Below, piece by piece: positions 57,205-64,000 of a stretch of DNA of 64,000 nt. How positions within the stretch are numbered: the first letter of the stretch is position 1; each line of letters begins with the position of its first letter. Origin of the DNA: Glebionis coronaria (lineage: Eukaryota > Streptophyta > Magnoliopsida > Asterales > Asteraceae). The notes beneath the pieces are model-generated. The model did no database searches. It was not told the origin of the DNA and saw only the letters and a list, made by a program, of their open reading frames with translations. Where the stretch lies: positions 500,932,292-500,996,291 of the forward strand of contig CM046882.1 in assembly GCA_025667525.1 (NCBI GenBank), in the 5' to 3' direction. A program made the position numbers and the translations under genes.

Positions 57205-58660
57205 AGATTTGTGTTGGAGTTTTATCCTTTCGTTTGTCATCCGACAACGAGGATAAGATCTTTGACCCCGGCATCGTGCTTCATGTTGGTTTCTATTCCA
57301 ATGTGCTGGTTTTCACCACTTTCCCTAAGGACCAATGAATGCCGGGATCGAGTCGAGCTCATGACTCGGTTAACAAAAACGAGTATATTCTATCTTCTAT
57401 CTATTTTCTAACACCTAATAAGGCTTGATCTTTCAAGCTTGTGCTCGTGTGTTGTTGTGTTGTGATCTTAGGTATGACCCTAATTTTTGAAGACTCTCGT
57501 GTTCGGTTTTTGCCGGTCCACTTGATCTTCCATTCTTTGAATGCCAAAAGGGGCACACTTTCTTACCCTTGATTTTTATCGACTAACGTTTTATCTTGAG
57601 GCATAATTAATAAACGGCTTATAGATGTGCGTGCTCTTTCCATGCTAGGATTTTGCATTAGACTCTTCGTGTTTTAGCAAGGGGGTGTCACTCTTGAGCT
57701 AAGAAACATTGAGGACAATGTTTGGTTTTAGCATGGGGGAGTCAATCGATATAATCGCTTGCTATTGCTTTTGTTGTGTCCAAACGTATTGTTTTTTTCA
57801 TTTTTCAATAAAATTTTAAATTTTTCATGTTATTTTTAAGTTTTAATAAATAAAATAAGTGTTTTTGACACGAATGTAGGCTTTCCGTTGGTGAAAATAA
57901 GAATAGTTTTTGACTCGACTCGGTTTTTAACCTTAGCTTTTCCTTAACGTATTTGAATTTAGTTTTGCTAGGCTATTATATAGGGAGCTTTAAAACGCGA
58001 AGGTCTTAATTCATACGAGTTAAGGACAAGAACTTTTCGCAAGCTCCTATAATTGATACTAGAAAGTCGTCTATTAAGGGAACTTTAAAACGAAAATTCT
58101 AAAACTTGCAAAAGTATAAGAAGATGCAAGATCCTATAGATGACTTGAAAACCCAAAACTTTGATTTAATAGGCTAAGTATCCATTGATTTCACATTCTT
58201 GAAATTTTACAATATGGAGAACAAGAGATGATAGAGCCAATTATAAGTTTGGTATTCTTTCGGAAATTTATGTGAGTTAATTATAAGCCTATTCTCCCAT
58301 CGCTTGTTAATAAAATTATTTGCAATAAATAAGGTTGAACGATTTGAAAAGTTACTTAGCTTCTAGCCCAAGATCGTTTAAAAGTTGCTCGGTATGGATT
58401 AGAGTTCATAGCCAAGGCAATACTTATTGAAGCGGGATGCGAAGATTGGCGAGTCCAAAAAGGTTCTAACAAGACATGAGGGCTATGTTTTATTGCTAAA
58501 GATCTCAAGTGATGTGAAGAATCATTTATCAAAAATCAATATGAAGGATCAAGACACACGACGAAAAGCAAATACTCCCAAAAAGTCATGGAGAAGTCTA
58601 TCCAAAAAGACCATAATAAGGTATGAGGATAAATGAAGCCAAGTCCAAAAAGGAGGCGGA
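57205..58660 (+). other. Athila-3 3' untranslated region
   Basis: No supported gene, although a third FDPGI-type stretch can be read with breaks just after 57205. The hairpin AAACATTGAGGACAATGTTT (57704-57723) and GCATGGGGGAG run follow. The 58340-58660 part matches Athila-1 29340-29680. It ends abruptly at the truncated LTR. Confidence 0.7.
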
Positions 58661-61482
58661 TTGGTCATGGGATTTTATCTTTTCAGTCATTATCATAAAA
58701 CGCTTGTATCTAAAAATAAAGAAAGATTTTTTATTTTCAGTCAAAACGTGTGAATACACGTTACAACTCTCCACACGTCAATTCTCATCCGTTTAATATA
58801 TTAAAACCATCCCGCACCCATATCCCCACTCACCTCACAAAAATAAAACCCATTTATCACCACATATTACAAAACCGTTTCATTTTTTCCATTATCTCTC
58901 ATACAATAAATATTCTTTCGTTAAAACCTATGCATTCCATCTTCTTCACCCCCCTTTTACCAGTAAACATTTACTATTCCCACAAACCCGAGATGGGTAA
59001 ATATTCCAATTTACATGGGGCTTTTTATTTTATCAGTTAATTAACTCTATTGGGAATAAAACCCCCAATTTTTAAGGAAGAGAATGGCTGGAAGAAAAGA
59101 GTTACGTGGCATCCTATCATTGGTTTCAACAGCTCATCCTTCCTAATCAACCAATCAAAGAGCCCAAAAGAAGCACAACTAGCACACGGATGCCACGTTG
59201 GCAATCCGTGTGCTAGATTGTGTCATGTCAACCGTCCGATCAAAGAAAGAAAGAGAAAGAGAAGATCGAAGGCCAGAAATCAAATGGAATATTCCAAAGA
59301 GATGCGGATATCTCCTCAGCAAAGCCCTTGGGGGCGGCTATAAAAACCCCCAATTTACTTGTATTTTATCATCCTTTCTTTTACTTTAAAGTTATTGGTT
59401 TTAGGATTTAATCTTGTATTTATTTTTTTTATCAGCTTTGTATTGTTATTGGAAAATTAATAAAAGTTCAGTCAATTTATTTTACTTTCGTGTCTCTTTG
59501 ATTTACTTTTTCTGCTTATATTGAGTTACAAATTGATTCTTATAACTATTTTACATTAATAATGTTTGATGTATTAAATTTAAACTAATTAATAGTTTAG
59601 ATTTAATATTAGTAGTAAAAAAATTGGATATAATATTTTCCCTACTGGAAAATATTCACAAGCAGTTAAGAAAGGTTGGTTCATTTGTTTGATGATGGTG
59701 GAACGATTAATGGTGAATGGTGGTTCTAATCTCGGTTCATAGGTAGCTCAGCGCTAGCCTACTACTCAAAGGAAAACTTCAAAAAGGTTCTATGTTCTTA
59801 CTTTTTATTGTTTATGCTTAAAAATCTGTTTAGTATGATTAGATGGATTAGGGTAGTATGGGATTTATTTTGTGCATCAATATTTCTGGATGATTGAGAG
59901 TTTGTTTCTGACTGATTTATAACTGATTAAATTGGAGTTAGATTGTTTCTAATCCGTTTGGATAGCTAGTTAGAATTCTGTCAGTAATTGGTAGAAAGAT
60001 TTTTTTTATGTCTGCTAATTTGGATCTAATTGAACTGAGAATCTATGAGTTGTGAGATTTATTAGGAATTGTATGTATGCAGATTTAATGTTGGTATGCA
60101 TTTTAATCTAGCTTTAATTTTATACGTTGTTTAAATCTGTTGAACTATTTGCTTTGAGATCTCTGATCTGCTGTTTTGATGTTGATTTGGTATGTTTTGA
60201 GTAATTGAAAATATTTTCGCTTGTAGTTAACTTGTTGTGCCTCTGATTCCTGTTTTTTACTCGAATGCTTAATCTGTTAAGATTTGCTTTTGTAAGACTG
60301 TTATTGCGTGAATGTTCACTCTGATGCTTATAAATTCGTAGAGTGCTTGATTTTAGTAGTTTTGTGTTACTGCTTAATTTGTCCAATTATATCTGAATTT
60401 TGCTGAAGTTTATATCAGTTTATATTTGGTTATATTTTGCTGAAGTTTCTGCTTAGTTAGGAGATTTATTTGTGTCTGCTAAATCATAGTTTCTTATTTG
60501 GTTGTTGAGTTGATATTCCTATGTTATTGTTCATGTTAAATGCTTATCAGATCCAACTGATTGGATAAGTTTAAAAACTGTGTCCTCACAGCTTAAAGCA
60601 TAATAAGCTTTCCAAAAAGTCTCTCCTGAGACATTTCTTTTTATTCAGCTGTCAAAAAGAATTTAATCCAAAAGTTTGTCATATTTGTGTTTCGACCTCA
60701 AGACCTCCAGTTTGTGTGCCCTGCGTGATATCCATCTGAGCTACATGCTCATTTGATTTTAGTATCTGATATATAATTAATATAGAGTAGTTTGAATTTG
60801 GCATTTTAATTTAAGTAATGTTTAACTTACTTTGAATTCATTTTTAAATAAATTTCTCGATTAAAGTTTAATTAAAATCTGTTTTCGTTAAATAAAAATA
60901 ATATAATTTTATAAATAAAAAAAATAAAAAAAAATGATAAAAAATGTTTTTATTAATTAGAATATTTTATTAGTTTATTTTTACAAATAGATTTTTATTT
61001 AACTTTAGATTTTAAATAAATTTAGTTTAAATATAAAAAATTTTTGTTTTAAGTGAATTTTTAATATAGTTTTAAAAGTAAATTAGTTTATAAGTTATTT
61101 TTATTAAATAGATTTAATTTTCATAGATTATTTTAATAGATTAAATTTTAAATAGAGTTAATTTTTAAGTAATTAATTAATTGTAGATTTTAAATAAGCG
61201 GGGTTTACGATTCATGCACTTTAGGCTAAAATTAAATAAGTTTAAATTTGTAGATTTAATTTGTAGTTCAAAAACCGAAAACCAATTCAAATCAATTGTC
61301 CAAATCAAAACGAAACGTCTCAAATTCATAAGATCTTCGTGTACAACGAACTTGAGTCACCAACATGTTTAATTGGATTCGTCATTGGTATTATTAGTCT
61401 ATTACTTTTTCCTAAAGGTAATTTTCTAATTTACCCTATAACGTAATATCAAATAAATCACTATACTATCCACGACACATCA
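58661..61482 (+). repeat. Athila-3 3' LTR, 5'-truncated
   Basis: Colinear with 51552-54382. The first ~404 bp of the LTR, the PPT and the end of the internal region are missing at the 58660/58661 junction (GGCGGA|TTGGTC). The palindrome (59179-59216) and the tRNA-like segment (60684-60750) are retained. Confidence 0.88.
60684..60750 (-). repeat. tRNA-like segment, copy in the Athila-3 3' LTR
   Basis: Same as 53574-53641, with changes in and next to the B-box-like word. Confidence 0.5.
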
Positions 61483-61487
61483 ACTTC

Positions 61488-62995
61488 ACTCTTCGAATCT
61501 TGAGAGACGTTCATGAAATAATGGTCTTCTCTTCATAATAGGAATTTCTTCACTTGAACTTAATGAGAGATTCTTCATATTTGGACCACTACTTCTTCAT
61601 TTTTTCTCCAATCTTTATTTGGAATTTTGATACACAACGATCCGCCTCCTTTTAGGACTTGGATCTATTTATCCTCATACCTTGTTAGGGCCTTTTTGGA
61701 TAGACTTCTCCATGATCTTTAGGGGAGTATTTGCATTTCGTCGTGTGTCTCGATCCTTCATATTGATTTTTGATAAATGATTCTTCACATCACTTGGGAT
61801 CTTTTGACACAAAATGTAGCCCTCATGTCTTGTTAGGACCTTTTCGGACTCGCCAATCTTCGCATCCCGCTTCAATAAGTTATGTCTTGGCTATGAACTC
61901 TAATTAATACCGAGCAACTTTTAAACGATCTTGGGCTAGAAGCTAAGTAACTTTTCAAATCGTTCGACCTTACTTATTGCAAATATATTTATTAACAAGC
62001 GATGGGAGAATAAGCTTATAATCAACTCACATAAATTCCTGAAAGAATACCAAACTTATAATTGACTCTATCATCTCTCATTCTCCACAATTTAAAATCT
62101 CAAAGAATGAGACTCATGGATGCTTAGCTTATTAAATCAAAGTTTTGGGTTTTCAAGTCATCTATAGGATCTTGCAACTTCTTAGACTTTTTCAAGTTTA
62201 GAATTCGCATTTTAAAGTTCCCTTGATAAACGACTCTCTAGGATCAATTATAGGAACTTGCAAAAAGTTCTTGTTCTTAACCCGTAAGAGTTAAGACTTT
62301 TGCGTTTTATAGCTCCCTATATAAAAGCCTAGCAAAACTTGACTTAAACACGTTAAGAATACTAGCTAGAGTAAACTTGGATAAGTAAACTCGGGTTGAG
62401 TCAAAAGATTCACAACGTTTTAAAAATTAAAACTGCTTTATTAAAATTTATTCTAGCAACGAAATAAAATAACTATAACAAAGGTAAATACTAATAGGCC
62501 AAAATAGATCAAAAATTTTTAAAATGTCGAAAAATCAATTTTCCAGTTAAAATGAGGACAAATACAAGGAAAAGCCCACTTAACTTCGATAGAAGTCCCC
62601 CTACACTTAATATAAACATTGTCCTCAATGTTTAAGCATGTGGAAGTAACCTCCCCTACACTTAGGACATTGTTCACTTTGTTTAAATCTTGCTAAGGAA
62701 GAGACAACTAAAGTGATTCCTATTTCAATATTGAAGAATATAAAATAGAGAATCAAAAGAGTTTAGGATAGAACCGGGAAGACGGGTACACGGAATCACG
62801 GGTCATCAAAAGTCATCACGAATGGATCTTTGAAAGCTCGTATCCCTGCACATGATAAGAAAGAAAACAACAAACACATACTAGGGTCTCCCCTACACTT
62901 ATTATAAAAACAGAATAAAAGGATAGATACTGCGGGTTGCCTCTCGAGAAGCGCTTGTTTTTGTTAATCGAGTCGTGATCCTGACTCAACCTTGA
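61488..62995 (-). other. Athila-2 3' untranslated region
   Basis: No supported gene. The hairpin AAACATTGTCCTCAATGTTT (62614-62633, inverse form) is followed on the minus strand by GTGTAGGGGGAC (62594-62605). Shared blocks with Athila-1 and Athila-3. Confidence 0.72.
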
Positions 62996-64000
62996 TTAGC
63001 ATAGGAAGAAGCTTGAAACACATCCACCGGGATCAAATACATGGTTTTCATCCATCAAGTAGCACAAGCTTAAGTCGAAAAAGGCAAGCCAAAGAAGAGT
63101 AGGCAAGTTTCCCTTAAGCAGTTGTTGAGCACGGTGGTAGCAAGGGTGAAGAGGTGCAAGCATATCTCCAAAAGTTCCAAAAATCTTTCCTTTTATTTCA
63201 TCAAATGGATACTGAGATGGCTTAAAAATTGAAATACCGGGATCGAACACCTTTTCCTTTAGGGGAAAATAACACTCCGGCTCAGTAAACTTTGAAGATG
63301 ATCCGCTCATAAATCGCACAATCTCATCCTCAGAAGGTGGATAGAGAGGTGTCAAAACATAAGTACTGCGGATGTTGGTGTCTTCCGGCTTATTCTCCTT
63401 TGAAACGAGTTTCTTCATATCCAAAGGAGGTTAAAGACCATCATCAAAGTCCAAAGGAGGAGAATCATTCTTATTTGGGAAGTAGGTACTGAGAAAAGTA
63501 GCAAAATCTTCCTCAAATGAGTAATTATCCAAAGTATCAATTGTGTTTGGTGGAGGATCTTCATCAAAAGTAGGAGTAAGGTCATCATGAGAAGAATCAC
63601 TCGAGAGAGTATCGACATCATCAAAATCATCATAAGTTGGTATGTCTGGATACTCTGAAACAAAATAATCATAATCATCCCCATCGGAACTAGAATCTTT
63701 ATCATAATCATCATAGATTGGTGGAGGATCATAAATTGGTGGGGGATCCACATTGGAGAGAGAATCATTAAAATCATCCACATCGTCTTGAAAAAGTGGA
63801 TTGTCATGGGAAGACTCGAAAAGAGGATTATCATATACAACAAAGTCATCTAGCTTAAAACTTTCCAAAGTAGAAGTAAGCTCTTCTTGAAGCACATTAA
63901 TCATTTTCGCGGATTCTTTTCCATTTGTCTTACTTGTAATCTTCCCCATCTTAAAAACTTGAGCATCATTCCCGACCCTTAAGATTAATTCACCTTCGGC
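62996..64000 (-). pseudogene. Athila-2 protease end joined to acidic FDPGI-type ORF
   Basis: Minus strand from the edge: about 17 residues that look like the last strand of the Athila protease (LILRVGNDAQVF). They run straight in frame into a 172-residue acidic segment (63949-63431) with a DPPPIYDPPPIYDD repeat. An in-frame TAA at 63431-63433 follows, then about 140 residues more ending at 62996 with KEKVFDPGI and a second NHVFDPGG copy. No RT follows. This repeats the protease-acidic-ORF arrangement of Athila-1. Confidence 0.7.

Larger units (their letters stand above)
51148..61482 (+). mobile_element. Athila-3: non-autonomous Athila-type element with a 5'-truncated 3' LTR (10.3 kb)
   Basis: Left LTR 51148-54382, tRNA-Asp-type PBS, three acidic or Cys-rich ORF segments, 3' untranslated region, and a 3' LTR missing its first ~400 bp (58661-61482). 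Perfect target duplication ACTTC at 51143-51147 and 61483-61487, inside the 3' untranslated region of Athila-2. No gag core, protease, RT or integrase motif found. Confidence 0.9.
61488..64000 (-). mobile_element. Athila-2, right part: 3' untranslated region, acidic ORF and end of protease
   Basis: Continuation of 48963-51147 after the Athila-3 insertion. The inverse of the conserved Athila 3' region runs to about 62990, then the coding end. The element continues past the right edge. Confidence 0.82.

Overview
This window is repeat-dense nuclear DNA of a flowering plant, built almost entirely from nested LTR retrotransposons. No intact host gene, rRNA, functional tRNA, CRISPR array or bacterial-type operon is visible. 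The acidic ORFs carrying the FDPGI motif, the Cys-rich ORF at 55.1 kb and the Sirevirus-type third ORFs resemble elements I associate with daisy-family (Asteraceae) genomes. That placement is an inference from memory, not a search result.

Layout. (1) 1-10959, minus: Copia-1, a Sirevirus-like Ty1/copia element with 5' LTR, PBS, gag, pol and a third ORF that runs off the left edge. It is inserted in (2) 10960-16636, minus: Gypsy-A, a Tat-type Ty3/gypsy element. Its LTR in turn abuts, and seems to lie inside, the antisense gene of (3) Gypsy-B, minus, 16637-20304 plus 34173-39916. Gypsy-B carries on the opposite strand a spliced-looking gene (16637-18988) with three GT-AG introns. (4) 20305-34172, plus: Athila-1, a full-length element with 3763-bp LTRs that splits the integrase of Gypsy-B and leaves a near-perfect 5-bp target duplication. 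(5) 39917-43177: old non-LTR-type DNA, namely a MITE-like inverted repeat, a decayed SANT/Myb-like fragment and two LINE remnants with (ATT)n tracts. (6) 43178-48962, minus: Copia-2, a second Sirevirus-like element. It is interrupted by (7) Athila-2, minus, 48963-51147 and 61488 to the right edge, which is itself interrupted by (8) Athila-3, plus, 51148-61482, flanked by ACTTC duplications.

How the parts relate. Copia-1 and Copia-2 share architecture, LTR ends and a related third ORF. Each is studded with its own private short motif: a 21-bp-phased CTTGTCARCGYYNAA in Copia-1 and AGCAGGGGRA in Copia-2. The motifs sit at matching positions in the LTR U3, the pol-ORF3 spacer and ORF3. Two Athila-type LTRs carry other private words (AGCTTATT and TCGGAAT). 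This element-specific dispersed-motif system is the most interesting signal in the window.

The Athila-type elements show no reverse transcriptase or integrase. Athila-1 joins gag-protease directly to an acidic ORF, Athila-2 shows the same protease-to-acidic-ORF junction, and Athila-3 has only Cys-rich and acidic ORFs. They share a 5' leader block (Athila-1 and -3) and a 3' hairpin followed by a purine run (all three). This suggests non-autonomous elements mobilised in trans by a common partner. Most coding regions are decayed by frameshifts and stops, several of them TGA at CGA codons, as expected for methylated silent elements.
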